Assembly (NCBI GenBank): GCA_032158295.1
Contig: JASTWB010000068.1
Coordinates: forward strand, 1 to 64,000
DNA: 64,000 nucleotides
Direction: 5' to 3'
DNA from: Pycnopodia helianthoides
Lineage: Eukaryota > Echinodermata > Asteroidea > Forcipulatida > Asteriidae
A program made the translations under genes and the position numbers. The number at the start of each line of letters is the position of its first letter. Position 1 is the stretch's first letter. Positions 11,380 through 23,093 of the stretch are shown here, in pieces. The notes under the pieces are model-generated. The model ran no database searches. It saw only the letters and a program-made list of their open reading frames with translations, and was not told the DNA's origin.

Positions 11380-11680
11380 TGAAGGGACATCGAACATATA
11401 TATTAACGTTAATATTTACATAAATATTCACGGTTTTTGCCCCAAATCGCAAATATATACGTAAATATTTACGTGAATACTCGCGTAAATATTTGCGATT
11501 TGTGCCCCAACACACAAAAAAGTTATTTACGTATATATTCACGTAAATATTCAAGATTTGTGTCCGAAATCTTTACGTAAATATTTACATGAATATTTGC
11601 GATTTGTGCCCCCGATCGCAAATATTCACGTAAATAATTTGCAATTTGTGCCCCCGATCGTAAATATTTACAAGAGTCCA
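11380..11680. repeat. AT-rich repeat of GTAAATATTTACG / TTTGCGATTTGTGCCCC words
   Basis: At least four degenerate copies of a unit made of AAATATTTACGTGAATATTTGC and GCGATTTGTGCCCC, present in both orientations, so the region can fold into several hairpins. Confidence 0.75.
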
Positions 11681-14281
11681 GCCAAGTGATCTGAAACAAT
11701 ATCGATGTGGCCTTATCTCTTATAAAACAAAACTCTGGTCTTATTCTCTCCATGTGACCCTCATCATACCATCACTAATCAATGTCAGTGTCCAGCTGCC
11801 TCATCGTCCAATAAAATGCTACGTTCCAGTGTGAAAGTCGTATTTGAAAAAGTGCGTGAGCAATTTAATGTGCAAAAAAAACCCACACAAACAAAATGTG
11901 TAGAAAAAAACTAAGCGAGGAGTGTTTTATCGATTTGTTGTGTTTTCAATTTAATAGGAATGTTAAATGCTGCATGGGAACGGGAAAACATGTGTCTGGG
12001 GTAAATCTAGAAACAAAACTGTATCACTAGTTTCATGTTTTTTTTTTGGTCAGGAGTCATGTGATTGCTTACGTCCTTCTTTTACTAGAACAACAATTTC
12101 TCTATGTGCCTGGAAGAAGGGCGTAGAGTCTTATATGCCATTCTCCCGGGCACACGACGCATGTAGAACCAAAACGTATATCTCTATTTGTATTGGAATT
12201 ACGGTCACCTTTTGTACTTTAAAGTTTACCTATTGATGTTAAACAATACTAGACTTTGATTGAATGGACACGTCTATATTCCGATGTTGTATGTTTCCTT
12301 TGATGATGATGACTCTGGGGCTGACCAAAGTTTCACACATATTCCAGATATTGTCTTCCCAGGTAGTACACTCTGAAGATTCTGACAATTACTGGCAGCC
12401 CATTATAATGTTGTTTATAATTACTGTACATTGAGTTATAAGATGGACGTGTTCTTGTCAATTATAAGGAAGTAAATGTGAAACTAATAAGGAACGAACA
12501 CACTCAAATATATACACAGAACACTCATAAGACGAATTATATCGGATTGTTTCGTTATTTATTTTTACTCAGAAAAAACGTAACTTATTATGAGCGCTAC
12601 AGTTTAGAATCGACTATAGCTAGTTTTTACGGTAAGATAACTATTTATCTGAGCAACTATTCACTATTCTTAAGACAAAGGTTTCAACTTTTCCCAGGAA
12701 TAAAAGAGTATAAGTTGTTAGAACAGTTTGAAATAAAAAAGTAATTTTTTGCAGTATTGATATTTAACTATAGCTACAGTTAAAACAAAGATTAATAAAA
12801 ATAAAAGTAAATAAATGCTGCCATTGCTTTTCATCCATATCAGGAAGTATCCTCGATTGTCTTTGAATATTAAGATTGTTTCCTTGATTTATAAAATTGC
12901 ATATAAACACAGATTATTGGTTTAATAAAATCAGTGTTTTGATGGATGTAATAAGTTGAGAGGAAGAATGTTGAGGTTTGACATTTTTAAGAATTTGTAA
13001 ACATGGATCTGGCCCAAAAGTCAAAATCATTCACCCCTAAAAAGAACTTAAATTTAAGTGTTCTCCTAATCAGACAAAACAATATAGCGACATATATTTT
13101 CAAACATGTACAGTATACGCTCTATAATTATAGACTCCTTTATTTTCTGAGTCTTCAGCGATATTTTCTGATAGCAAATACCCTTTACCTGCCTTTTTGA
13201 GATAGGCCTATCATTATACGATAAACATTTAAGTCTAAGTAGTAAATTAGTGCAACAAATATAAAAACATTATGTTGTTGAGCAATTAAACAATTATCAT
13301 ATTAAAGTAAATTTGTAGACAGTTCGAAAGAGGAAAACATACAATCTTGTATAATTATTACCGAAAACATGATATTTTGTATCGAATTTTGATAAGAGGG
13401 AAGGGAGAACATGTTATCCAATAATCGCCGTGGTATAACTGCGCATACTCTCATTTGTATCTGCAGTAGAGAACTGATTGATACTAAGCCAGCTTATTGC
13501 ATCGCCTGAAGCAAACAAGTTTGGTAGCTTTTCTTGTTTGACTTGCATCCGAGTTGACCTAAATATTGAATAAAATTTCAGCAAGCTGTCTGTTCGTGCA
13601 TTGCCTTGTTGGTAGTTACTTTCAATTTGCGCGTATACAGAGTTTACAAACCTGGATCTGGCACAAGCCAAAGTCAATTATCGTCTGACAATTATCGTTT
13701 GTATAATTATATACACAGATCAAAGAACAAATAAGCAGAAGTAACAACAAGTAATCAGTTTAAAAAAAAATGACAATGTAGCTAAGGAGGATCATAAAGA
13801 GATACTGCAACAGAAATGGAACTCTCGATAAAAACAGGGCTGCTGCAAACTGCTCACCAACCCAAATGACCTTTGTAAACATTCAAGACACGTAAATGGC
13901 CTGAGGTTATTTTACAATTGTAATAAGTGTACAAATATCCAGTATATTCTGTCTTTTATCGCTCGAAAAATTAATATTCATATTAAATAAAAAATAACAA
14001 TTCCTGTTCGAAGAAACTGTAAACAGTTCTTCTACACGGATCGAAAAATATCCATATGATGATCTCACATAGTGTCTGGTTGATACGTACTTTCTATACG
14101 GAAGATGTTAAATATTTAAGGTTTCTTATATTTCAAAACTATTTTTTTGGTAAGTTTAATATAATACTCTTCTTAACAATAGTTCTGTTCAATCAACTTG
14201 AGAACATTTCATCACTTCAGTTTATCATGTGTCAGTGCATGAATAGAAAAACCGCCTACAATGGCCAAGGATTATAAACAC
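11681..14281. other. Intergenic region between cassette parts
   Basis: AT-rich sequence without a recognisable gene. From about 13300 it is duplicated at 52706 onward, as 3' flank of the FReD gene. Short open frames show no domain. Confidence 0.45.
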
Positions 14282-14287
14282 TTTATT
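14282..14287 (-). promoter_or_regulatory. Candidate poly(A) signal of FReD gene 1
   Basis: TTTATT on the + strand reads AATAAA on the minus strand, about 155 bases past the FReD stop codon. The sister gene has the same hexamer at 53668-53673. Confidence 0.5.
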
Positions 14288-14440
14288 AAAAAAACAGCGA
14301 TCAAAATAATCTATGGTGGGTTCGAGGCTATTTTTTTTCCCGACTTATAAATAAATTCAAGTGGAAGGTAATTATCTCGAGGATTGGTACTGGTATGACT
14401 TTACTTAATGAGCGGCAACATAGTGAGTGGTATGGTGTTA

Positions 14441-14694
14441 TTATTGTGGAGTGGGTCGTATTTTCATCTCGCTGGTTTTGAGTGAGTAATATTCCCCCTT
14501 CCAGTGATACCAAACAACTCCCTGCCAATGTGCAGTCGTGGTCCCATTGAGATACAACCCGTTAAGATTAGAATAGCTGCATTCTCCGTACCACCAGGCG
14601 CCGCGGCGTATCTGGGCACAGTTCCCGCCCGCTGCATCGTTGTCTCGGTCTTTAGTAGTGAACTGATGGTTATTGTTGTAGCTCAGCGAGTCAC
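14441..14694 (-). CDS. FReD gene 1, exon 4
   Basis: Acceptor ...TTGCAG at 14696-14695; starts GTGACTCG completing a split Gly codon; ends ...PTPQ and TAA at 14441. Carries DRDND, NCAQ, GAWWYGEC and SNLNG. Confidence 0.92.
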
Positions 14695-17600
14695 CTGCAA
14701 CAAATAAAGATACTTTCATTTTAAAGGACGCGCAAGAAAAACAAAACCTTTTTAATTTGTGATTTTATTATTATTATTTTTTTTATGAAGCAAATTGTAG
14801 CGTTGAAATACTATTCTTAGTTTAATTTTCAATGACAACAAAATACTTTCGAAACAACTTGGAAACAAATGGATTTAATGAATTGTCTTATGACTTCTTT
14901 GAGTATGAAACTTATTTTTTCTCTTGTTAAAGGTAGGGTCATAGATAATAATAATAATAATATTCGGTTTTTATATAGCGCTTTATACACCATGTCTCAA
15001 AGCGCTTCCAACATTATTACCCTGATCACTGGGCCATGTCATTCCTTAAACCATCTCAGCTCCCTGGGGAGTTTACAGCCTGTGCTGCCAAATATGTAGC
15101 GCACTAAGCTAAATCAATCACAAGAACCATCTCTGCTCTCACCAGGTACCCATTTACCCCTGGGTGTAGTAAAGTGTCCAGCTGAAACGTTCACATTCTT
15201 ACTTAAAAATATATACTTTGCTGTGTAGATTTTGTTCTTTAGAGAACTTGTCTTGCTATTTGTTTTACTACCGCGGAGTAGGTTTTCGGAATTCGGGAGA
15301 CTTCTCAGTTCTGAAAAGAACTGTCCTGCTTATTAATTAACTACTGCTACCTGGGCGGGAGGTAGGAAATCGGCATGGACTACTACTTTAGCTTTGTGGA
15401 TCGGGGGGACTTCTAGTAATTAACTGCACTGCTGTGGAGTGAGTTCTTGTTGGTCTCAACGTTTCGACTAGCTTGCTCTAGTCATGCTGATGACTGGAGC
15501 AAGCTAGTCACGGCGGTTAAGTAATCCGTTCGAACGAATTAGGTTTAGTGGCGCTGCATACCTTAAAACGATCCACTCACAACAACACTTTGCTTCAAGA
15601 TTGCGGATGGCTTCATTTATTACCTGCGGTTCCTGAGTAACTTCCCACCGTCAGCCTGTAGTTGTCACTCACATCAGCGATGTTAAACGAGTCAAAGGCG
15701 GCATACCTGGATTCGCTTTCAAAGTCTGACAGCTCGACTCTGAGTTCGTAGTCGCCCTGAGCGGTCAGACGGTGCAAGATGTCGTTCCCGAGCCAAAACT
15801 CTCCCTCTAGATTCCCAAAGCCCCGGCTGTAGCTGGCAAAGTCCAAATAGAAATCGACACTGCCGTCCTGGCGCCGCTGGAATACCTGTCAAGAAACACG
15901 AAAACTTGATTGGCTTTGTCTTCACATTAACTCTTCATACTATCACAAAAGTGAGCGCTCATTTCACCTCTACCATGATCAATTAATTACGAAAGCCCAA
16001 TCGTGCCACTGAAGTAGGCATATATTGCGGGAACCGATTTCCGCATATATATTTTATGCGGAACGAAAGATTCGTTAAAACGAACTAGTAATCCGTTAAA
16101 ACGATCTAGTAATCCGTTAAAACGAGTTAATACTTCGTTATAACGAATTAACAATTGGCTACATCCATGGTGTGACTGTGCGGCCGGGCCCGATCGTCCT
16201 TCCGGCCATATCCACATAGCCACGGCCGAAGTCATCAATTCGGACACGGTTGTACAGTACATCGCGATTGATCTTTCATAAATAATCGATGTGAGGCAAA
16301 TTTGAGCTTCAAATTATCCATTGCCACTAGACAGTCTGGCGGGGTTGGTCGGATCATGAAGCCCAAAATTGCTACATGGTTGCTCGATAATTGCTTGACT
16401 GTCCTGTGCAATCCCCCTTGGTTGGATCAGGTGTTTGAGCAGTCTTCGTGTTAACTTGTTCTCATGCTTAACTGCTAGAAAAATCAGTTTCAATAAATTT
16501 ACTCCCTCCTTTGTTTTCTGTCGTTATCAAGTATGTCTTTGATTTATGTTAATTTGCTGCTTTTCCGTTGTCGTATTTGTCTCTGTGCGTGTTCACACTT
16601 CTTTGCTTCCATCTTGCCTCGCTCAGTGGGCGGTGGTTGGTAGGCTGTAGTGTTAGAAGAGTGGACAATCCGTGCGATCTGGCTCCGGCCACCACGGCGA
16701 CTGCGTTGTGGCTGCTTCGGTAGCTGAATCCTCCTTTCGGCAGGACGACCGCAGTGGAGGCGTGGGACAACGGCAGTCAAACCAAATGTCCCGTATCTGT
16801 CACAGCTTCAACCAGGGAGTTTGAATTGTGTGTGTAGCGCAGTGCGGCCAGGTCGTGCTTTTCTGAAGCGCTTGCTTGGTACGACACGCGGTGTGTCTAA
16901 GCCACACCAATTCATCCGTTTTACAGCAGGGGCTTGGGCTGATCTACTTGCCTGGCAAACATTTTTGTCACACTTTAATGTTTGATCTTTATATTTAAAC
17001 GTTAGCATTTCTTGTTAATTTTCCATGTCTTTGTTCAACCTGTCTGTCCGTACGTTCTTGTTCCAGTTTACGTTTTCTCTGTCTGTCCGTAAGGCATTTC
17101 AACACAAGCCCCAGCTTCTAGACGATGCCTTCTTACTTCTTTTTAATTTTCTGCTTTGAAAAACAATACAAAGAAATAAATAACACGTAATTATAGTTAC
17201 TGCAGGATTTACCTTTGCTAATTGTCAAAGACCATTATCTTCACTTGGTATCCCAACATATGTTTAAAATAACAAACCTGTGAAAAATTTGGCTCAATTG
17301 GTCACCGAAGCTGCAAGAACATTTTGAAAGAAGAAACAAATAGTCCTCGGCTGTAAAATATTTAGTCTTATTTTGTTTATTTATACGTGATGGTAAATTA
17401 AGCTATGCAATTTATTTTGACAATTTACTTTAGCTTTAAATGATTGTCACAACCAACCTGTTGGGGTTCTAGTTGCAACAGAGGAAGAAAACACGCTGCA
17501 GAAATAAATTATCACTGAAGCCAACCAAGATTGTATTTACAAAATAATAACATTTATTTACAAAACAAAATGCTTAGGCAGAACTTTACATGCAAGATAT

Positions 17601-20600
17601 TTTCAGTGGCCACCGTTTTAGCCACAAAAATTAACACCTCAACATTCAATAGATTTAATCCTCAAAATTCTTGTCAAACCAAATATCAATTTGTGATTTG
17701 CTGATTCCAAATAACCTTAATTCGTCAATAAATCATCATTTTCTAACGTCTTGTATCACAGTTTTCAAAAATTCAATATTCTCAATAATTCAACAACAAT
17801 CCTCAATAATTTATTAAGTTTTAACGATCAACAGTATTCTTTCAACATTTTTATCAACTCTCAACGATCCAATGATCTTTCTTCCATATAAAGTTGTTAA
17901 CTCTCAAGGATCCAAACATTAGTCTCTCCAGAAGTTAGTAATTCTCATTAATTCAATTCTCAATGGTCAATTGGATCATTTACCAATATGAGTGAACGGC
18001 AATTAGCCGTATCTCAAACTTTACAAATCTTCTATTGGATCAACCGTGACCAAATCAAGAACCACACTCAATTCAAATGTTTATAGTATAACTGATAATG
18101 GAGTCCACACTGCCATAGTTCATAGTTCAATGTTTAAGACATGCTCACAGACATTCATCCTTGCTGAAAGGCGACAACCAATAAGTTTTCCAACCATGGG
18201 TTATCCAGTCTACTTAGCTGATATCAACTTGTCATCAGTCGATTGCCGAATTCAGCCCATTGAAGAAAATATCACATCTCCATAAATGCTTCAAAGCTAA
18301 GGTTCACATCAGCTCAGTGTTGGCGTGATGTGCCACTACTCAAATCAGGAGTGTCAAGCATTTACCCGCAGACTGTAATGGTCAGGTAGTGCCATCTATA
18401 AGTGAAAATAATACCAAACTGTACAAGAACATGGTCTTACAAGTTAGGTTATACCTTTTCAGTACACTTGCCAGAAAATCAATGAAAAGTATCAAAATTG
18501 CAATAATCTATTTTTGGATCAACAAACTTTTTAAACTATAAATGCTTTTGACCAAGTGCCCTATATTTAATTTAAAAAACTATATCGTTTCACAGTATAT
18601 TCTCCATCAACAGAATTTAAAAGAACTTACGATTTGCCAAGCTCATCTCTCCTCTGTGCCTCACCAGATCCAATACATCCGTGCCGCAGCATGCACGGGA
18701 GAACTCTGGCTGCCTGTCTCTAACTTCACACACCTCACACACCCGTCTTCAAGCTGGTACTCTGAACATACTTTGACTTTCTCCACTTTATATCCCACAC
18801 TACCATTCTGCTCATTCAGTACACCAGTGACATTCTCAAGACATTCCTGAGGGACTACGCCCACAGAACAAAGAAACAAACTATAGTAATGCATTTGTAC
18901 CTAATGTATATAACAAGTACTGCTGCTGCACAGTAGCACTTGCTCACCTGCCAAAACTATTTACAACAAAGCAGCTGCTGCACAGTAGCAACTCGCACTA
19001 GCAATTTCATAGTAGCAAATCATGGCCCTTAGTTTAGTGGACAAAGAAAGTAAAAATTTACCATTTCAATCGACTTCCATGGGTCTAGCTGCGACAATGA
19101 CGATTTCGCGGATTGGATCACTAACACCGGAACTCAAATTTGCTGAATCTTAAGTACCACGCGGTTTAAATATGACTGCCGGAGATCAGTGCTGTTTTTT
19201 AAAAATCGTGACGCGTACCGCGAGCTAAAAACGTGCCCTTGAAAGTTCAAACTTACCCGGATTTGTTCACGTTTGGCAAATGCTGCTCTAGGTTTTTCAC
19301 GTCGTTCAGGTTGCTTCTTCGACTTCCCACTAACTGGAAATATGTTTTGGATGGCGTTGTGTTTAAGAATTACTTTCTTCTTATGTCAAATGTGTGACAC
19401 ATCCCGGATTCGAAGCACGACGGCTTGAAGTGGTCGCTGCATACAAGGGCGTCGATTGCTACTGAAAAGTAGGGGGGACGGGCGAGCAAGTCATGAACAA
19501 TTTTTTCGTTTTTCTTTTGTTTTATTGATATTTTGTTTGTGTGTAGGGGAAAAGTGAATCATATATGTAGCCTTGTGTAAACATACCATTAAGATGTGAC
19601 TAGTGCGCCATAAAAAAAAAACATCTTGATGGTTTTGTATAATATAAGCATCTATAGAGTGTTTTTAGAGGACTAGCACAAAAAATTGTAGTACCCGAGC
19701 TCTTCCCTTGTTAGTGGAGAATCACGTATGGAAACTAAAGCTTTAAAGAACGTATGAGGCGATATGTGTAGTTCTAAAAGGGAAGGGGGTGTGGTTAAGT
19801 TAAAGGGCAAAACCAGAAGGGGAACAGGTGTTGGTAGGGGTGGGGTCTGGAAAGGATGGTTTGTGTGAAGAGGAGACTGCCAAAATAAACTTGAGTGAAA
19901 TGCACCGTGGAGCGGGAAATTCGGAATAGGATCCGGTGCTAGCAAAGATATATTGGCAGCTAGAGGGAGTGAAGGGAAGACACATGTCGGTGTGGTCTCT
20001 GGTAGTAAATCATCCCCTGACTGTTTGGATGTTGTTTTTTGGTGGACGACAAGTGGCTCCATTAACCAAGTACTCAAAGCAATGGTTAGAACAGAACATT
20101 TTTGATGTTTTTTATGTAACCACATGAAGGAAAGAGAGGTTTTTTTTTAGAAAGGGGGGGGGGGGTGGAAGGGGAAGGGGTTGTTGGAACTCGCTTAAAA
20201 GAACTTTTGTTCCTGTTGGGACGTAGCCACTGAAAAGAATTTTCTAATATCCATTTTAAAGTGCTTCGGGAGTCCGGCGTTTATCGTGTGTCTTCGAAAA
20301 AAACACTGCTTCTTCGACAAATCTTGTCAACTGCACTACATTTTGTGCATTGTGCGATTGTAACAAAATGTAACACATTTGCACGTGCGCGCACACACAG
20401 ACTTTCTTTGTGGAGGGATCATGTACCTTACATTATAGCATACACAAATGACGCATTACTTGAATGCTAAAAGGTATGTAAGCGAAATTTTGGCGTTTAT
20501 GTCTTGGACGAAACTTGTCGGTTATTGTCTGTATTATAGAAATGGAAATAGGCCAAAAATTTACATTTTGCGCGTGGTCCATCAGAGCCAAATAAGAAAA

Positions 20601-23093
20601 TGAAGAAATCATTTTACCGTTTAATGTTCGATATTCTTTTATTTTAACAAAAATTGTAAAGAAATATTGAATCAAGGAAATGGTGCATATTTCTGATGAA
20701 CAGTCAATCAAAAAGTGTGGGGGGGGGGGGGCATCTGATATGCTGTCCCCCCCCCCCCCAGTCTAAAAAGTGTGTGTGTGGGGGGACATGTCCCCCCCCC
20801 CCCGTCCCCCACCCATCGACGCCCTTGGCTGCATAGAGCTGAAAAGGACGTAGGACCGGACGCGAAGACCGGACCACTCTGCCCTCGTTAGCCTGACCTT
20901 CTCTACCCATAACCAGCTACATTTTGGATCAGCTGGAAAGAGATGTAAGCTGACCCCATCTTTGTTTTTTTGTTTTTTTGCATCCAGCAGCAATGCACCT
21001 GGTCGGCATTGCCTGAAAAATAACCCTCTCACTACGTTGCACACGTGTAAAACGCAGGCAAAGTCGAGGGCGTCTAGAGGGGTTGATGTTCGATCAAGGC
21101 AGCGAAGTCTGCCTCGATTGACGTCACAACATTTTATTTGTTTAAACATTAAAATCCTGACAATTAATGACTCAAATTTTGTTGGATTGTTCATATACGT
21201 ATACTTCATTGTTTAAAACAATTACAACAAAACTATTTACAGGTGCCTTAAAGATCTCGCTCTGGAAATCACTGCTGCATTTGTAAATGAATTATGATTT
21301 CGTGGATTCTATTACTACCGGAATTCAGGTTTCTAAAGGATTAAGATCCCGTGGATTAAATCATAGTGTCGTAGATAAGTGCTGTTTTTGTGAGACTATA
21401 ATTTCGCGAATTGGATTACTTCCGGAGTATTATTTGCTAAGAGTTGCTTTCAGTTTTGGAAATCAGTTTGGCTAAATAGTTGCATTCGTGACAACAATTT
21501 TCATCTCCTCTTGGATTATAAACGACCGGAGGTCAGTTTTAGAAACATGTAATTGTTTGTTTATTGAATTGGACTAAAAGGCTGCTAAGGTCACTCAGTA
21601 CAAACGAAGAGCCTAGTTGTAGTGGCAATGTGGCAATAATGTTTTATCTTACCGTCCAGCCTCCGCCGTCTGTTTCCATATCACAGTACACTCTGAATGG
21701 CTCACCGGAGTCCAGTGGTCTGATCGTGTACACACCACTGCGTGTCACACCCATTGCGTGAATGTCCGAACAATCTTTAGGTTGGGACCGGATCAGTAAA
21801 CCTCCTGTTTATGTAATAGAGATCATGATTTCATTATGAAACAAAGACACTTGGACGATTATTGGGATACTTCAAAGAAAAGCGCCTCTTACGTCCCCCT
21901 TCTTACAAAAGGTTATGTTGTATGTTTTTTTATGAATTAAAACGGCACCATACATTATATTAAGATGATTTATTAATGATTGCTGTGGAGGAGCTTCTAC
22001 AGAGAATTATTAGTCTTCCACAAATTTGCTTGAACCATTTAAATTTCAAATGTAATTTATTTTATGCTCGTGTTTAGGCAAGTTTGACTTAGATTTCAAA
22101 CAACTTAAACCTACCATTTAGGAGTTTAATTAACTCAGATACCGACTCCTGCAGCTCCTCCACTTGACGCCCCATGACTCCCACTTCACGTCGCGTGTCT
22201 CTCAATTGATCTGAGGTGTTCCTTAGTTGAGAGGTAACAAATTCTTGGTTGCTCGATACTGCAACCTGCAACTCATCCACCTGACGTCTTGTGTCTTTCA
22301 ACTGATGAGTTGTGTTCTTTAATTCAGAGGTTACAAGTTCTTGGTTGGTCAATACTGCAACCTGCAACTCATCCACCTTACGTTTTGTGTCTTTCAACTG
22401 ATGAGTTGTGTTCTTTAGTTCAGAGGTAACAAGTTCTTGGTTGGTCGATACTGCAACCTGCAACTCATCCACTTGACGTCTTGTGTCTTTCAACTCATGA
22501 GTTGTGTTCTTTAATTCAGAGGTTACAAGTTCTTGGTTGGTCGATACTGCAACCTGCAACTCATCCACCTTACGTTTTGTGTCTTTCAACTCATGAGTTC
22601 TGTTCTTTAGTTCAGAGGTAACAAGTTCTTGGTTGGTCGATACTGCAACCTGCAACTCATCCACCTGACGTCTTGTGTCTTTCAACTCATGAGTTGTGTT
22701 CTTTAGTTCATAGGTAACAAGTTCTTGGTTGGTCGATACTGCAACCTGCAACTCATCCACCTGACGTCTTGTGTCTTTCAACTCATGAGTTGTGTTCTTT
22801 AGTTCAGAGGTAACAAGTTCTTGGTTGGTCGATACTGCAACCTGCAACTCAACCACCTTACGTTTGGTGTCTTCAAACTCTAATGAAACGATGTCTTGAA
22901 CGGTCGAAGAATTGCAGCCACTCTCTAAGGTCGTCGGAAGAGACCGTGCACATACGGGTGGGTTGATGGTGACGTGTGGACGGCACACACACATTGCAGA
23001 ATCACTGCTCTCAGTGAAAGTAGGTGAGCTGACGCCATGCTCAGCTTCAGACTTCACGATCATAACAAACATGAACAAGACAAATGGCCCCAT
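14441..23093 (-). CDS. Secreted coiled-coil fibrinogen-related protein, gene 1 (4 exons)
   Basis: Exons: 23093-22115, 21804-21653, 15885-15624, 14694-14441, with GT/AG borders and phases 1, 0, 1; total 548 aa. The ATG at 23093 begins a signal peptide (MGPFVLFMFVMIVKS). A Cys-containing head follows (C35, C37, C48, C60), then seven 32-residue repeats (about 81-304; [16 protein letters not shown], each with an NTT, NRT or NTS sequon) predicted to form a coiled-coil stalk, then a fibrinogen C-terminal domain (about 327-548). FReD hallmarks: [37 protein letters not shown], the calcium-site-like DRDND, NCAQ, GAWWY and SNLNG.Y, with the four expected cysteines. Proteins of this design (ficolins, tachylectin-5, FREPs) bind acetylated or microbial glycans outside the cell; the head cysteines may link oligomers. 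Ligand is unknown. Confidence 0.92.
14943..15185 (+). mobile_element. Short dispersed repeat (TATAGCGCTTTATACACCATG family), uninterrupted copy
   Basis: Starts at an (ATA)n run, followed by TTCGGTTTTTATATAGCGCTT, CTCAAAGCGCTTCC and the AGCTCCCTGGGGAG block, ending near CCCATTTACCCCTGGGTG. The sister copy in cassette 2 is split by a transposon at AGCTCCCTG. It resembles SINE-like or MITE repeats widespread in marine invertebrates. Confidence 0.6.
15228..15440 (-). repeat. Dispersed repeat R1, inverted copy in intron 3 of FReD gene 1
   Basis: Inverse of 11096-11230 (TCGGAATTCGGGAGACTTCTC, CTGAAAAGAACTGTCCTGCT) extended by GGCGGGAGGTAGGAAATCGGC. The same arrangement recurs at 55885-56085. Confidence 0.7.
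15624..15885 (-). CDS. FReD gene 1, exon 3
   Basis: 262 bp, acceptor ...CTTGACAG, donor GCAG|GTAATA. Encodes [20 protein letters not shown], then GEFWLGND and [13 protein letters not shown], the middle of the fibrinogen domain. Confidence 0.92.
15998..16270. mobile_element. CAATCGTGCCACTGAAGTA element, internally deleted copy
   Basis: The left end equals that of the complete copy at 56651-57243. The right TIR is reduced to CGATTG, and the TTCGTTAAAACGA core is short. In intron 2 of FReD gene 1. Confidence 0.6.
17214..17340 (-). mobile_element. Fragment of the GGCACTGGACAC MITE, inverted
   Basis: Reads as the reverse of 6080-6200: AATTGTCAAAGACCATTATC, TTGGTATCCCAACATATG and ATAACAAACCTGTGAAAA. 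In intron 2 of FReD gene 1, where cassette 2 differs. Confidence 0.65.
17341..19435. other. Intron 2 of FReD gene 1, central part
   Basis: AT-rich sequence with many CTCAA/TCAACAA words and no confident gene. A minus-strand frame at 18661-18880 (Cys-containing, C..CVRCVK) follows an acceptor-like CCCTCAG but matches nothing I know. From about 18930 to 19435 it is shared with 58620-58690 and 60555-60950. Confidence 0.4.
19444..20827. mobile_element. hAT-like non-autonomous element with 8-bp target duplication
   Basis: TIRs CAAGGGCGTCGAT and inverse ATCGACGCCCTTG. The 1384-bp element is flanked by GCTGCATA on both sides (19436-19443, 20828-20835). The empty site is preserved in cassette 2 near 60935-60950 (GTCGCTGCATAGAGCTG), proving insertion. 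An 8-bp duplication and this TIR type fit hAT. No transposase was recognised; the 150-codon minus-strand frame at 19673-20125 is Pro/Leu-rich without a known domain. Poly-G/poly-C tracts near 20720-20805 form hairpins at the right end. Confidence 0.85.
20900..21130 (-). repeat. Dispersed repeat containing TCGATCAAGGCAGCGAAGTCT
   Basis: This segment recurs at 60970-61290 (cassette partner) and in inverse form at 32330-32560, upstream of receptor B. That points to a mobile sequence independent of the cassette duplication. Confidence 0.6.
21653..21804 (-). CDS. FReD gene 1, exon 2
   Basis: 152 bp, acceptor ...ATAAACAG, donor ACG|GTAAGA. Encodes [20 protein letters not shown], then [12 protein letters not shown], the N-terminal part of the fibrinogen domain. 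Confidence 0.93.
22115..23093 (-). CDS. FReD gene 1, exon 1 (signal peptide, head and stalk)
   Basis: Start ATG at 23093-23091 precedes a hydrophobic leader. The frame is also open for three codons upstream without an ATG. The exon encodes the Cys head and seven 96-bp stalk repeats, ending LLN(G) at a GTAGGT donor (22114). Confidence 0.92.

Larger units (their letters stand above)
13300..23093 (-). repeat. Segmental duplication, FReD half of cassette 1
   Basis: Matches 52706-64000 in order and orientation, including all four FReD exons, intronic MITEs and flanks. It differs by later insertions: a hAT-like element in this copy; TAGCCTTG-type, gag-like and TTAA elements in the other. Confidence 0.85.

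Noticed and set aside
19673..20125. 150-codon minus-strand ORF inside the hAT-like element as a transposase
   Set aside because: Pro/Leu-rich, without hAT dimerisation or catalytic signatures.
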